From contig NZ_LMTJ01000006.1 of NCBI RefSeq assembly GCF_001510715.1, positions 127,704 through 191,703 on the forward strand: a DNA stretch of 64,000 nt. Reading direction: 5' to 3'. The notes under the pieces are model-generated. The model was not told the DNA's origin. It did no database searches and was given only the letters and a program-made list of their open reading frames with translations. Of the stretch, positions 1-8,590 are shown piece after piece; position 1 is the first letter of the stretch; each line of letters opens with the position of its first letter. The stretch comes from Bacillus sp. FJAT-29814 (GTDB lineage Bacteria > Bacillota > Bacilli > Bacillales > Cytobacillaceae). A program made the translations under genes and the position numbers.

Positions 1-52
1 AATCCCTCCCATCTCCATCATAAATCCAAATTAAGGAAATGGCAAAAAATAA

Positions 53-112
53 CCGTTGAGAAGAGACTTTCTCAACGGCCTGTAAAAAGGACAGGCAAAA
101 ACCTGTCCTTTC
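53..112 (-). terminator. Tandem hairpins downstream of yumB
   Basis: Two hairpins follow the yumB stop on the minus strand. The first (about 84-112) pairs AAAGGACAGG with CCTGTCCTTT and runs into T residues, so it looks like an intrinsic terminator. The second (53-78) pairs CCGTTGAGAA with TTCTCAACGG and has no clear T-run. Confidence 0.75.
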
Positions 113-117
113 TTCCA

Positions 118-1335
118 TTAAAATACATTAAACTTTCCTTTTTTCAATACGAGACCGGCTCCGCCAATCATGAATAAAGAGCGGTTATCCACGACTTTTT
201 TCATGAAGGATGCACTGGTTCCGGTTAATTTCTTGCCGAAGACAACCCCAATCGCATCATGTTCACCTAACGAACAAACAGTCCCTTTATTATCGAACTT
301 AAATTCTTCAAGATCTTGTTTGTTACGGATCAAGGCTGCAAGATTACGGGCTGTTAGTTCTCCTTGCTGCATGGCAATTTGTGCAGTTGGCGGGTATGGA
401 CGATTGATTTCTTCATTGATTACCAAAGAGCTGTCGCCAATAATAAATACATCCTCATAGCCCGGCGCACGAAGATCTGGTTGCACTTTTACGCGTCCGC
501 GCATCGCCTCAAAGCCTGATCTTTCAATGACGGAGTTCCCGCGGACACCCGCAGCCCAGACAACTGTACCTGCCTTGATTTCATAAGGCTCTTCCTCGCC
601 TTTGGCAACGAAAATTCCATCTGGAGTACATTCTTTGATGGCAGTTCCAATCCTAAACTCGACGCCTTTTCTTTCTAATTGTGAAACAGCGTAATCGACC
701 AATTCCTGATCGAACCCCGGAAGAACGGTTGGTGCTGCCTCCACACAGATAATTTTTACTTTATGGAAATCCACATCATATTCATGGCATAATTCTGGAA
801 TCCGGTTTGTCAGTTCGCCAAGAAACTCAACTCCTGTAAATCCGGCACCGCCGACAACAATCGTCAAACGGTTATCATTCTTTTCTTCTTCCGTGCTGTA
901 CGTTGCAAATTGGTATTCAATATGCTCACGCAATAACCGTGAAGAGTTGACATTGACAATTCCGAACGCATATTCCTTTAACCCTTTAATGCCGAAGGTT
1001 TCCGGCTCGCCTCCTAAAGCAATGACAAGATAATCATAATCTAGCTCACCATTATCCAAGATAACCTTTTTGTTTTCCTTGTCAATTTGTTCAACACTCG
1101 CTTGAACAAAGTCAACCTTGCTGCGGTCAATGACATCCCGTATATCATAACGGACTTTGTCATGGTGCAGCGTACCCGCTGATGCTTCGTGCAGCCAAGT
1201 AGTTTCGTAATGATAATCGTGTTTATTAACTAGAACGATATCGGCTTCGTTCACGCCAAGATGTTTTTGTAAACGAACAGTTGTCATCAATCCGCCGTAT
1301 CCAGCACCGAGAATAACAATTTTTGGCTTTCTCAT
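118..1335 (-). CDS. yumB: Type II NADH dehydrogenase (YumB-like)
   Basis: Single-subunit, non-proton-pumping NADH:quinone oxidoreductase of the NDH-2 family, expected at the inner face of the membrane, passing electrons from NADH to menaquinone. The 405-residue protein has an N-terminal FAD-binding loop (VILGAGYGG, about residues 7-15) and a second Rossmann loop ([11 protein letters not shown], about 160-170) for NADH. The 'IGDSS' segment near residue 300 is the usual second FAD contact. The ATG has GGAAGTGA about six bases upstream. Length and sequence fit B. subtilis YumB better than YjlD (Ndh), though the two are paralogs. A Rex-like palindrome lies upstream. Divergent from yumC. Confidence 0.9.
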   Translation of the reverse strand: MRKPKIVILGAGYGGLMTTVRLQKHLGVNEADIVLVNKHDYHYETTWLHEASAGTLHHDKVRYDIRDVIDRSKVDFVQASVEQIDKENKKVILDNGELDYDYLVIALGGEPETFGIKGLKEYAFGIVNVNSSRLLREHIEYQFATYSTEEEKNDNRLTIVVGGAGFTGVEFLGELTNRIPELCHEYDVDFHKVKIICVEAAPTVLPGFDQELVDYAVSQLERKGVEFRIGTAIKECTPDGIFVAKGEEEPYEIKAGTVVWAAGVRGNSVIERSGFEAMRGRVKVQPDLRAPGYEDVFIIGDSSLVINEEINRPYPPTAQIAMQQGELTARNLAALIRNKQDLEEFKFDNKGTVCSLGEHDAIGVVFGKKLTGTSASFMKKVVDNRSLFMIGGAGLVLKKGKFNVF

Positions 1336-1423
1336 CTAGATCACTTCCACCCTTTTTATTTTTTCTATTTCTTTTATCTTCCTCAGCTTTGATGATTATT
1401 ATTTTTTATGAAACAAAAAAGTA

Positions 1424-1440
1424 TGTGATATAATTCACGA
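1424..1440. promoter_or_regulatory. Rex-like operator in the yumB upstream region
   Basis: The palindromic TGTGATATAATTCACGA lies about 90 bases upstream of the yumB start. It resembles the Rex redox-repressor site (TTGTGAA-N-TTCACAA type) known to control ndh in Bacillus. The match is imperfect: one half is TGTGA, the other TCACGA. The embedded TATAAT could also be a plus-strand -10 element. Assignment is by resemblance only. Confidence 0.4.
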
Positions 1441-1441
1441 A

Positions 1442-1764
1442 CGAAGATAAAAAATAGCAGCTAAATCGGAAAGTTGATTTGCCTTCCAACATCGCCGTGC
1501 ATTTTGTGAAAAAATAAACATAAATTGTGCTATTTTTGTCACAAAATCTTAACAATATATCCACAATACATATTATGCTACTTCCTCCGGAATATCAAGC
1601 AATTTAACCAATATATTTACCAAAAATATCATGTTAATTATTTCAAGTTTAAAATTTATGGTTATTCATTGAAGGACTTGTTTTTTCCAGAAAAATGTGA
1701 GGATTTTCATATTTTGTGATATTATAGTGAATGGAGTTGTTACTACAAGTTGGGGGGGTACGGT
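1442..1764. other. AT-rich intergenic region with yumC promoter
   Basis: This gap between divergent yumB and yumC is very AT-rich. An extended -10 (TGATATTAT, about 1717-1725) lies some 40 bases before the yumC start, without a good -35. A 64-codon open frame at 1525-1719 has no ribosome-binding site and low-complexity AT-driven composition, so I do not call it a gene. Confidence 0.4.
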
Positions 1765-2760
1765 GTGCAAGAGCCAAAAGTTTATGACATTACCATCATC
1801 GGCGGAGGTCCCGTCGGTTTATTTACCGCCTTTTATGGAGGAATGAGACAAGCGTCAGTGAAAATAATTGAAAGCTTGCCTCAGTTGGGCGGCCAATTAT
1901 CAGCACTTTATCCGGAAAAATATATTTATGATGTAGCCGGGTTTCCAAAAGTCCGTGCACAGGAATTAATCAATAATTTAAAAGAACAAATGGCGAAATT
2001 CGAACCGATCGTTGCTTTGGAGCAATCTGTTGAAAAAGTGGAAAAGCAGGAAGATGGCACATTTAAGCTTACCACCAATAAAGAAGTTCATTTTACCAAA
2101 ACTGTTATTATTACAGCCGGGAACGGTGCATTCCAGCCTCGCCGTTTAGAACTTGAAAGCGCTGTCCAATACGAAAGAAAAAATTTATACTACTTCATTG
2201 ATGAACTCAATCAATTTGCCGGTCAAAAAGTAGTTGTATTCGGTGGCGGAGATTCTGCCGTTGACTGGGCATTAATGCTTGAGCCAATTGCCGAGCAGGT
2301 TACCATTGTTCACCGCCGTGACAAATTCCGTGCTCATGAACATAGTGTCGAAAATCTGTTTAATTCCAAGGTTAATGTGAAAACACCGTATGTTCCAGCT
2401 GAATTGATTGGCGATGAAAACGGAATTAAGCAAGTTGTCATTGCTTCCGTAAATGGGGAAGAAAAAGTAACAATCGACGTTGATGCCGTCATTTGTAACT
2501 ATGGTTTCGTTTCATCCCTTGGACCAATTAAAGAATGGGAACTTGAAATCGAAAAGAACTCGATTAAAGTTAACTCCAAAATGGAAACGAATATACCGGG
2601 AATTTATGCTGCCGGTGACATTTGTACCTATGAAGGCAAAGTAAAACTAATCGCCTGCGGTTTCGGCGAAGCGCCAACTGCTGTTAACAATGCAAAAGCT
2701 TTCATGGATCCAAAAGCGAAAATCCAACCGTTACATAGTTCATCTATGTTTGACAAGTAA
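1765..2760 (+). CDS. yumC: Ferredoxin/flavodoxin--NADP reductase, thioredoxin-reductase type
   Basis: FAD enzyme that transfers electrons between NADPH and ferredoxin or flavodoxin; cytosolic. It has the TrxB-like fold with the FAD loop TIIGGGPVG near the N-terminus, the NADPH loop [13 protein letters not shown] around residue 165, and a C-terminal '[11 protein letters not shown]' FAD contact. It lacks the redox CxxC of true thioredoxin reductases, as expected for this family. The frame opens at a TTG (1750), but the G-run at 1752-1758 is the Shine-Dalgarno site, so the GTG at 1765 is chosen (331 residues, the length I remember for B. subtilis YumC). Convergent with yutJ. Confidence 0.92.
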   Translation: MQEPKVYDITIIGGGPVGLFTAFYGGMRQASVKIIESLPQLGGQLSALYPEKYIYDVAGFPKVRAQELINNLKEQMAKFEPIVALEQSVEKVEKQEDGTFKLTTNKEVHFTKTVIITAGNGAFQPRRLELESAVQYERKNLYYFIDELNQFAGQKVVVFGGGDSAVDWALMLEPIAEQVTIVHRRDKFRAHEHSVENLFNSKVNVKTPYVPAELIGDENGIKQVVIASVNGEEKVTIDVDAVICNYGFVSSLGPIKEWELEIEKNSIKVNSKMETNIPGIYAAGDICTYEGKVKLIACGFGEAPTAVNNAKAFMDPKAKIQPLHSSSMFDK

Positions 2761-2778
2761 TTTAGTAGGTAAGATAAA

Positions 2779-2802
2779 AGGCGTCCCTCAAGCGAGACGC
2801 CT
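2779..2802. terminator. Bidirectional terminator between yumC and yutJ
   Basis: AGGCGTC and GACGCCT form a 7-bp stem with a short loop. T-rich tracts lie on both sides, serving the convergent yumC and yutJ. Confidence 0.75.
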
Positions 2803-2816
2803 CTTTATTTGTGTTA

Positions 2817-3884
2817 TTAACCATTATGAAATTTATACATCCACAGCACACCGGATTTGATGAGACGTGCGACTCGACCCGTAACCGGCAGATCTGCCAC
2901 CATGGCAAATCCATGCTTTTTCCCAAGCGAACCGAGCACACCTTTTAACTTGATCTGCGGGAAGGCTTCCGGCAGTTTTTCGCCGGCCCACCGTTTCTTC
3001 AGCACCTCGACAATTTGAACCGCTTGCCCTTCTGCCAGTTGGGCGCTTGGGGCATGCGGTAGGCTCGCGCAGTCACCGACGACAAAGATATTTTCATCAT
3101 GCGGCAAGTGGTGATGCGGTGTTAGCAGCAGCCTGCCCGAATGATCCTTTTCCCCTTCCATCTCTCGGACAAGCTTATTCGCTTGAATCCCTGCAGTCCA
3201 GACAATTACATCACAATAAATCGGTTGGTCATGATTATATAGAGTATTTTCTTCCACCCTGGTGATATTAGCATTATTAATGACTTTGACATTATGACTG
3301 TTAAACCATTCTTCCACATACTTGCTTAAGCGATCCGGGAAAGCAGAAAGGATATGCTTGCCGCGGTCAAATAATTTTACCTGCAGATCCCCCCGGCTTT
3401 CGCTTAATTCACTGGCTAGTTCCACACCGCTGAGTCCAGCCCCAACAATGCCGACAACCGATCCCGGCGGAAGATTATTCAATGCGGAGTAGGTGGCTCG
3501 GGAATTTGCGATACTCTGAATGCTGTAAGTAAATTGGTCGGCACCAGGCACCCCATGGTATTTATCCTCACAGCCCAAGCCGATAACAAGGTCATCATAA
3601 ACAATCGGTTCTTTGTCTTTTAGCAGTACCTTTTTTGCATTTGTGTCAACCCCGATTATTTCCCCGTACTGAAACTGAACCCGTGGATGCTCAGGGAACG
3701 CGACCCTGACTTCTATGTCAGAAATCGTTCCTGCGGCAAGTGCATAAAACTCCGTTTTCAAACAATGATAGGGAACCCGGTCCACAAGTGTAATCGTTAC
3801 GTCCTCAGGCAAGTCATTGGGCAGAAGTTCGCTCATTATTTTCATCCCGCCATATCCACCGCCGAGAATCACTAGATTTTTCAT
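2817..3884 (-). CDS. yutJ: NADH dehydrogenase-like FAD oxidoreductase (YutJ)
   Basis: Pyridine nucleotide-disulfide oxidoreductase family protein of 355 residues, related to NDH-2 but shorter. The N-terminal FAD loop is VILGGGYGG (about residues 5-13); a second nucleotide loop, GIVGAGLSGVELA, lies near residues 145-157; 'FVVGDCASLP' is the C-terminal FAD contact. Whether it has NADH dehydrogenase activity is not established; the name reflects homology. AAAGGGG lies about ten bases before the ATG. Its neighbours (yumB, yumC, yuzB) are the same as in B. subtilis. Its last codons share a 20-base exact match with DNA upstream of lytH (see findings). Confidence 0.85.
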   Translation of the reverse strand: MKNLVILGGGYGGMKIMSELLPNDLPEDVTITLVDRVPYHCLKTEFYALAAGTISDIEVRVAFPEHPRVQFQYGEIIGVDTNAKKVLLKDKEPIVYDDLVIGLGCEDKYHGVPGADQFTYSIQSIANSRATYSALNNLPPGSVVGIVGAGLSGVELASELSESRGDLQVKLFDRGKHILSAFPDRLSKYVEEWFNSHNVKVINNANITRVEENTLYNHDQPIYCDVIVWTAGIQANKLVREMEGEKDHSGRLLLTPHHHLPHDENIFVVGDCASLPHAPSAQLAEGQAVQIVEVLKKRWAGEKLPEAFPQIKLKGVLGSLGKKHGFAMVADLPVTGRVARLIKSGVLWMYKFHNG

Positions 3885-4116
3885 GCTAATTATCCCCTTT
3901 GAAAAACAATTCTTGGTATGTATTCTTGTTTAAAATTGAAAATATTGTTGATAAATTTATAGTTGTCCAGTTTTTTCACGCAAATTAGAGTATATCGAAA
4001 ATATGTCAAAATAACAACATATATACCCGTGCACTTGACAGAACTGCCAGAAACATGGTAATTGACGAAGCTATCCAAAAGGAGTAGGATAAGTAAATAG
4101 TGGAGAGGTGAGAGCA

Positions 4117-4356
4117 ATGATTCAGCCGATCATAGAATTTTGTGTCAGCAATCTTGCCAATGGCGGACAAGCAGCACTTGAAAAATTAGAAAGAGATCCT
4201 AATTTGGATATTATTGAATATGGATGTCTCGGCTATTGCGGTAAATGCGCAACCACTCTTTATGCTCTAGTCAACGGTGAGGTTGTCACCGGAAAAACTG
4301 CAGATGAACTGGTCGAAAATATTTATCAGTATTTGGAAGAGAATCCAATGTTCTAA
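4117..4356 (+). CDS. yuzB: YuzB family protein (DUF1450)
   Basis: Small cytosolic protein of 79 residues of unknown function. It contains a CxxxxCGxC cluster (GCLGYCGKC, about residues 33-41), which could bind a metal or Fe-S cluster, and ends in ENPMF as in the B. subtilis homolog I remember. A GTG at 4108 is in frame but is part of the Shine-Dalgarno GGAGAGGTG, so the ATG at 4117 is the start. It lies among Fe-S and redox genes (yutM, yuzD, yutI), which suggests but does not show a link to Fe-S metabolism. Confidence 0.85.
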   Translation: MIQPIIEFCVSNLANGGQAALEKLERDPNLDIIEYGCLGYCGKCATTLYALVNGEVVTGKTADELVENIYQYLEENPMF

Positions 4357-4360
4357 ATTA

Positions 4361-4386
4361 AAAGGGAGCGTTTGCCGCTCCCTTTT
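4361..4386 (+). terminator. Terminator after yuzB
   Basis: AAAAGGGAGCG pairs with CGCTCCCTTTT around a five-base loop, just after the yuzB stop. Confidence 0.8.
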
Positions 4387-4495
4387 CGAACTATATGGCA
4401 TATCCTATTCATAAAAGTCGAATAGGTTGAGTAGTTTCAAACATGTGTTTATACTAATGATAAAAGCCTCAAATTTTTGAAGGAGGGGATTTCTC

Positions 4496-4861
4496 ATGAG
4501 CCAGGATTTCGTAATTTTAACAGAAGCGGCCTCGTTGCAAATTAAAGATATGATGAAGCACAATGAAGAAGAAGGTGCGTTCTTGCGCGTCAGCGTAAAG
4601 GGCGGCGGCTGTAGCGGCCTGTCATATGGAATGGGCTTCGACCATGAAGTAGGCAAGGATGACCACCAGTTCGAGCAGTTTGGCATTAAAGTTCTTGTCG
4701 ATAAAGAAAGTGCACCAATTTTAAATGGCACTAAAATTGATTATAAGCAATCGATGATGGGCGGCGGATTTACGATTGATAATCCGAATGCGATTGCTTC
4801 TTGCGGCTGTGGATCTTCGTTCAGAACCGCAACAGCGACAGGTACTCCTGAGGAATGTTAA
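4496..4861 (+). CDS. yutM: A-type Fe-S carrier (HesB/IscA/ErpA family)
   Basis: Small cytosolic scaffold/carrier that accepts Fe-S clusters from the SUF machinery and passes them to target enzymes. The three ligand cysteines of the family are present: C39 in GGGCSGL and C103/C105 in CGCGSSF. The protein is 121 residues and ends in an extra cysteine (C121). AAGGAGGGGATTTCTC precedes the ATG. It is a single-gene unit with its own terminator, convergent with yuzD. In this genome it probably works with the suf operon 15 kb away and with yutI. Confidence 0.92.
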   Translation: MSQDFVILTEAASLQIKDMMKHNEEEGAFLRVSVKGGGCSGLSYGMGFDHEVGKDDHQFEQFGIKVLVDKESAPILNGTKIDYKQSMMGGGFTIDNPNAIASCGCGSSFRTATATGTPEEC

Positions 4862-4863
4862 GC

Positions 4864-4906
4864 AAAAAATAGACTGAGCCCGATTTAAAGGGTCAGTCTA
4901 TTTTTT
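4864..4906. terminator. Bidirectional terminator between yutM and yuzD
   Basis: AAAAAATAGACTGA and TCAGTCTATTTTTT form a long stem flanked by A and T runs, suited to both convergent genes. It overlaps the yuzD stop codon. Confidence 0.85.
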
Positions 4907-5231
4907 ATGCTCCTGTATATCCATATTTCTCAAGCTCGCTATAAATTGTTTTTAGCCGCGGGTTTCCTTCGCCTACCACCTTATCCTTAATGACGACGAC
5001 CGGATAAAACATATCTTCATCGATCACACGTTTGGCAAACTCCGATTTCTCGGTCTCTTCCGGGGGCAGGAAAATATCAACATAGGTCATTTTAAACGGC
5101 TGATCGGGAAACTTTCTGGCGATGGCCGCTTCCAGCCACTCAAAAGTTTCTTTGGATGATGGCAAATTCACGCAGCTCGGGCATAATTGCTCGGCGCCGT
5201 ATAGGACAATTTCCACTTCGGTAAATTCCAT
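4905..5231 (-). CDS. yuzD: YuzD family thioredoxin-fold protein (DUF1462)
   Basis: Cytosolic protein of 108 residues with a thioredoxin-like pattern: an early CPSC motif (C17, C20 from the chosen start) at the end of a first beta strand, and a 'YPVVVIKDKVVGEG' strand-strand segment in the C-terminal half. Activity is unknown; disulfide or metal handling is an inference. Two in-frame ATGs exist; the second (5231) has AAGGA nine bases upstream, while the first overlaps that site, so the second is used. Located between the Fe-S genes yutM and yutI. Confidence 0.82.
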   Translation of the reverse strand: MEFTEVEIVLYGAEQLCPSCVNLPSSKETFEWLEAAIARKFPDQPFKMTYVDIFLPPEETEKSEFAKRVIDEDMFYPVVVIKDKVVGEGNPRLKTIYSELEKYGYTGA

Positions 5232-5379
5232 AGCTACCATTCCTTACTGTTTTCTTTTATTTTATACTATCCAAATGATAAAAACGATGAAAATGCTTTT
5301 TGTGCGTTTCCCCAAATTCTGATAATGGATTTTTACTATTGACCTCAGTATAATATAAGTAGGAAAGGAGTCGATCATT

Positions 5380-5616
5380 ATGTCAGAACAAGTAATGTTT
5401 GAACAAGTACAGGAAGTATTAGATAAATTACGTCCGTTTCTTCTTCGCGATGGCGGAGATTGCGAATTAGTCGATGTGGAGGACGGAATTGTAAAACTTC
5501 GTTTGCTGGGTGCTTGCGGTTCTTGCCCAAGCTCGACCATCACACTAAAAGCAGGTATCGAACGCGCGCTATTGGAAGAAGTTCCTGGCGTCGTTGAAGT
5601 AGAGCAGGTTTTTTAA
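5380..5616 (+). CDS. yutI: NifU C-terminal-domain Fe-S scaffold (YutI/NfuA-like)
   Basis: Carries only the Nfu domain (78 residues), which assembles a 4Fe-4S cluster between two monomers and delivers it to apoproteins. The CxxC ligand pair is C46 and C49 in GACGSCPSS. An AGGAAAGGAGTCGATCATT leader gives a good ribosome-binding site before the ATG. No N-terminal A-type domain is fused, unlike proteobacterial NfuA. Followed by its own terminator, then by a 21-nt repeat array. Confidence 0.92.
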   Translation: MSEQVMFEQVQEVLDKLRPFLLRDGGDCELVDVEDGIVKLRLLGACGSCPSSTITLKAGIERALLEEVPGVVEVEQVF

Positions 5617-5628
5617 TAACATCATAGG

Positions 5629-5665
5629 AAAAGCGATTGCTGGATGAAGAAGCAATCGCTTTTTT
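5629..5665 (+). terminator. Terminator after yutI
   Basis: AAAAGCGATTGC pairs with GCAATCGCTTTT around a ten-base loop and is followed by six T residues. Confidence 0.85.
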
Positions 5666-5679
5666 GTGGGGTTGAGCAT

Positions 5680-5820
5680 AATTGTGGTTTAAGTATAGCC
5701 AATTGTCGTTCGGCATTGCTCAATTGTTGTTAAACTGCTTCCAATTGTCGTTCAGCCTTGCTCAATTGTCGTTAAACTGCTTCCAATTGTCGTTCAGCCT
5801 TGCTCAATTGTCACACAGCT
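5680..5820. repeat. 21-nt tandem array, CAATTGTCGTT family
   Basis: The core AATTGTCGTT recurs at 5680, 5701, 5722, 5743, 5764, 5785 and 5806, exactly 21 bases apart. Units alternate between two tails (CAGCCTTGCT-like and AAACTGCTTC-like), giving a 42-nt higher-order period. CAATTG is itself a palindrome. The array fills the gap between convergent yutI and the hydroxyacid dehydrogenase gene. No function is known to me. Confidence 0.9.
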
Positions 5821-5824
5821 CAAA

Positions 5825-6814
5825 TTAGGACCTCACCCTTGTCAACCATTCTCTATTGACAAGCGTTTTCGGTGCCCTTCCCTCCAAAATCGCTTCAATG
5901 TTCTCGGCACACAGCTGCATCATGTCTGTTCTGGCATCGAGGGTGGCGCTACCGATATGCGGTAAGGCAACGACATTCGGAAGCGTAAGAAGCGGATGAT
6001 CCGCCCTAATCGGCTCTCTTTCAAACACATCCAGGCCGGCACCGGCGATCTCCACCGCCATTAATGCCTCATATAATGCCGTTTCGTCAACAACCGCTCC
6101 TCTTGCTGCATTAACGAAAATCGCTGACGATTTCATTTTTCGAAAAACTTCACGGGAAAACATTCCCCTGGTCTCCGGAGTCAAAGGCGTCAAGCAGACA
6201 ACATAATCGGACTTAGAAAGGAGTTCATCAAATGAAACATACACCGCTCCCAACTTCTCTTCCGCCTCGGGCTTTCTCGTTCGGTTGTAGTAAAGAATGT
6301 TCATGTCAAAGCCAGTAGCCCGTTTAGCGACTGTTTCGCCAATTTTTCCCATTCCCACAATCCCAATTGTTTTATGATGGACATCTTTGCCAGCCAGGAA
6401 TAATGGGCTCCAGTTTTGCCAGTTTCCCTGTTTAACCAGCTCCGCCGCCTCAACAATCCGCCGGGCCGCAGTCATAAGCAAGCCAAAAGTCAGATCCGCC
6501 GTCGCATCCGTCAAAACGTCGGGCGTATTGCAAATTGCAATCCCCTTCCTAGTAGCCGCGGCCACATCGACATTGTCATAACCAACCGCCATATTGGCGA
6601 TGACCTTCAAGTTTTTCCCTGCCGTTAAAAGTTCCTCATCAATTGCCTCAGTCAACATCGTAAACAGCGCATCCGCCTTGGCCGCTTCCTCCAGCAGCAC
6701 ATCACGGGGAACAGAAATGGCTTCGTGTTCCCACATATGCACTTCGAATTTTTCAAGTAGTGGTTTAATCGCTTCCTCTGGTAGTTTCCTTGTTATAAAA
6801 ACATATGGTTTCAT
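5825..6814 (-). CDS. D-isomer-specific 2-hydroxyacid dehydrogenase (glyoxylate/hydroxypyruvate/2-ketogluconate reductase type)
   Basis: NAD(P)H-dependent reduction of 2-keto acids such as glyoxylate, hydroxypyruvate or 2-ketogluconate; substrate cannot be decided from sequence. The 329-residue protein has the family's catalytic and nucleotide-binding sites: GMGKIG dinucleotide loop at 154-159, catalytic Arg at 238 (NAARGA), the acidic FEREP segment at 264-268 and His at 286 (LPHIGSA). It is close to the GyaR/GhrB group and B. subtilis YvcT. B. subtilis has other genes (yuxL, thrBC, hom) at this place, so this is a local difference in gene content. It stands alone between yutI and yutH. Confidence 0.88.
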   Translation of the reverse strand: MKPYVFITRKLPEEAIKPLLEKFEVHMWEHEAISVPRDVLLEEAAKADALFTMLTEAIDEELLTAGKNLKVIANMAVGYDNVDVAAATRKGIAICNTPDVLTDATADLTFGLLMTAARRIVEAAELVKQGNWQNWSPLFLAGKDVHHKTIGIVGMGKIGETVAKRATGFDMNILYYNRTRKPEAEEKLGAVYVSFDELLSKSDYVVCLTPLTPETRGMFSREVFRKMKSSAIFVNAARGAVVDETALYEALMAVEIAGAGLDVFEREPIRADHPLLTLPNVVALPHIGSATLDARTDMMQLCAENIEAILEGRAPKTLVNREWLTRVRS

Positions 6815-6865
6815 TGCCGCATCCCTTTCCTCAACCTGTTTCCTCGCCTTTTAGTTTAACATAAA

Positions 6866-7873
6866 TCATATAAACAGCCATTCAAGCTGCGGAAGGTTTA
6901 CCTGATTGATCGGCGCTCCAGAAATTTGAAAGAAGCCGGCTAGAAAACGTTCATACTCCGGTGATTGGCGCAATATTTTGGCTAGTTGCTCCTCCAAAAG
7001 CTTCTTTTCTTGCTCGGAACGGGTAATGTAGTAATTTTCCACACATTCGAAATAATGGAGCGGGAAAATCAGGCGGGCATACAATAGCCGCCAGGAAAAA
7101 GGCGATAACGGAACAACGCTTTGATACTCATCGAAAAATTGCTTTACCTCAACGTCATAGGTCTGGTTATTGCGAAAATACCGTTCCCTCGTCCATTCGG
7201 CCAAATCACGGCTCGGGTGGTCGAAAACCCAATCAAATGGATTTTTGAAATAGCGGCTGCCCCAAGTCACCTTCGTAAACCTTTCGTGGCAAACGGTCCC
7301 GCTGTCGGTTTCGAGCGGCGAATCATCGATTTCCGTATCGACCAAATACTGAATCGCATTCTCTGTTAACCCCATGTAATAAGGAAATGAATCGACAAAC
7401 ATTTTTTCAAACTCATCCTCCGGCGTTTGAAACAGAAGACGGTTCCACTCCCGTTCCATTTGCTCCAGCCGCTTTTCCCAGATTCCCTTCCATTGGCCGA
7501 TCCGGCTTGACCGCTGAATTTGAAATGGCACTCTTCTGCCGCGCTCATGAAACTTTGCCAGTTTTCTGCCGATCTTTGTTTTTCGCTGTTGCTGTTCCAG
7601 CTGCCGATTGGCAAGAACACAATATTTATTTTGATCCCAGGTGGCGATGTACGAACCATCCTTCGTCGGCAAAAACATCGGGACACTCTGGTCTCCGAAT
7701 TTCCTTAAATGCTCGGCAATGCTGCCCAATTCTTGAATATCGGCTTCTTCACGATTGCGGATTGCCGCAATTAGGTAAAGCCAGCCATTGCCTCTCAGCG
7801 CATCAAACTGGTCAATTTTCAGCTGTTCCTCGGCCTTGACCCCGTAGTGAGTCTCAAGCAGTTTCTGCAGCAT
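6866..7873 (-). CDS. yutH: Spore coat-associated protein YutH (CotS/kinase-fold family)
   Basis: Protein of 335 residues related to the CotS/CotI/YsxE spore-coat group, which share an aminoglycoside-phosphotransferase-like fold; expected to be made in the mother cell and associate with the coat. I see no intact kinase catalytic motif. A longer frame runs upstream to 8068, but this would overlap yutG; the ATG at 7873 has GGGGTG eight bases upstream and gives the normal family length. The N-terminal half is rich in charged residues around a QQQRKTKIGRKLAKFHERGRR stretch. Divergent from yutG. Confidence 0.8.
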   Translation of the reverse strand: MLQKLLETHYGVKAEEQLKIDQFDALRGNGWLYLIAAIRNREEADIQELGSIAEHLRKFGDQSVPMFLPTKDGSYIATWDQNKYCVLANRQLEQQQRKTKIGRKLAKFHERGRRVPFQIQRSSRIGQWKGIWEKRLEQMEREWNRLLFQTPEDEFEKMFVDSFPYYMGLTENAIQYLVDTEIDDSPLETDSGTVCHERFTKVTWGSRYFKNPFDWVFDHPSRDLAEWTRERYFRNNQTYDVEVKQFFDEYQSVVPLSPFSWRLLYARLIFPLHYFECVENYYITRSEQEKKLLEEQLAKILRQSPEYERFLAGFFQISGAPINQVNLPQLEWLFI

Positions 7874-7990
7874 TTTTTCACCCCATTTCCTACCTTCTTC
7901 TAAGACATTTATATGTATCGATGCCTTAAAACTTGTTGTCTTCTGCTTTATAAAAAAGTAAGACATTTTATTTGATTGTCTTAAAGAAAT

Positions 7991-8019
7991 TTGCATATCA
8001 TAAGCTAATGGAGTATATA
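7991..8019 (+). promoter_or_regulatory. Probable SigA promoter of yutG
   Basis: TTGCAT (7991-7996) and TATATA (8014-8019) are separated by exactly 17 bases and lie about 35 bases before the yutG start. Confidence 0.45.
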
Positions 8020-8054
8020 TATAGAAAAATTTACAGAAAAAGGTGATCCGAGGA

Positions 8055-8555
8055 ATGGCAGCTGACAAAAAGATTAATCACGTAGAGGATAAAGCACGCA
8101 AATGGTTGAAAGAAAGAGGCGTTGAAGTACAGGACATCGCCGATTTAGTTTTCTATTTGCAGGAAAAATACCACGAAAATTTAAAAATGGAAGATTGCAT
8201 CGCAAACGTAGAAAAAGTACTTTCAAAACGCGAGGTGCAAAATGCGATTATCACGGGCATCCAGTTAGACATTCTTGCAGAGAAGGGTATGCTTGAGGAG
8301 CCGCTTCAATCGATCATTGCCACCGACGAAAGCCTTTATGGAGTCGATGAAATCCTCGCCTTCTCAATTGTGAATGTGTACGGTTCAATCGGTTTCACGA
8401 ACTACGGCTACATCGATAAACAAAAACCAGGAATATTGGCTCATTTAAATGATAAATCTACCGGCGAGTGCCATACGTTCTTAGATGACATTGTCGGCGC
8501 GATTGCCGCTGCGGCCTCAAGCAGATTAGCGCACCGGGCAGCGAATGTTGAATAA
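8055..8555 (+). CDS. yutG: Phosphatidylglycerophosphatase A-like protein (YutG)
   Basis: Member of the PgpA/YutG family. Proteobacterial PgpA removes phosphate from phosphatidylglycerophosphate; the short soluble Bacillus form (166 residues here) lacks obvious membrane segments and its substrate is unproven. Conserved features include 'ITGIQLDILAEKGML', 'DESLYGVDEILA' and the C-terminal 'HTFLDDIVGAIAAAASSRLAHR' with acidic residues that probably bind metal. An in-frame GTG at 8043 belongs to the Shine-Dalgarno AGGTG; the ATG at 8055 is chosen. Convergent with yutF across a shared terminator. Confidence 0.85.
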   Translation: MAADKKINHVEDKARKWLKERGVEVQDIADLVFYLQEKYHENLKMEDCIANVEKVLSKREVQNAIITGIQLDILAEKGMLEEPLQSIIATDESLYGVDEILAFSIVNVYGSIGFTNYGYIDKQKPGILAHLNDKSTGECHTFLDDIVGAIAAAASSRLAHRAANVE

Positions 8556-8561
8556 GTTATT

Positions 8562-8590
8562 AAAAAGGATGGCGATATGCCATCCTTTTT
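8562..8590. terminator. Bidirectional terminator between yutG and yutF
   Basis: AAAAAGGATGGC pairs with GCCATCCTTTTT around a five-base loop. It touches the yutF stop codon. Confidence 0.85.

Noticed and set aside
1525..1719. 64-codon plus-strand frame upstream of yumC
   Set aside because: AT-driven composition, no Shine-Dalgarno site, no recognisable family.
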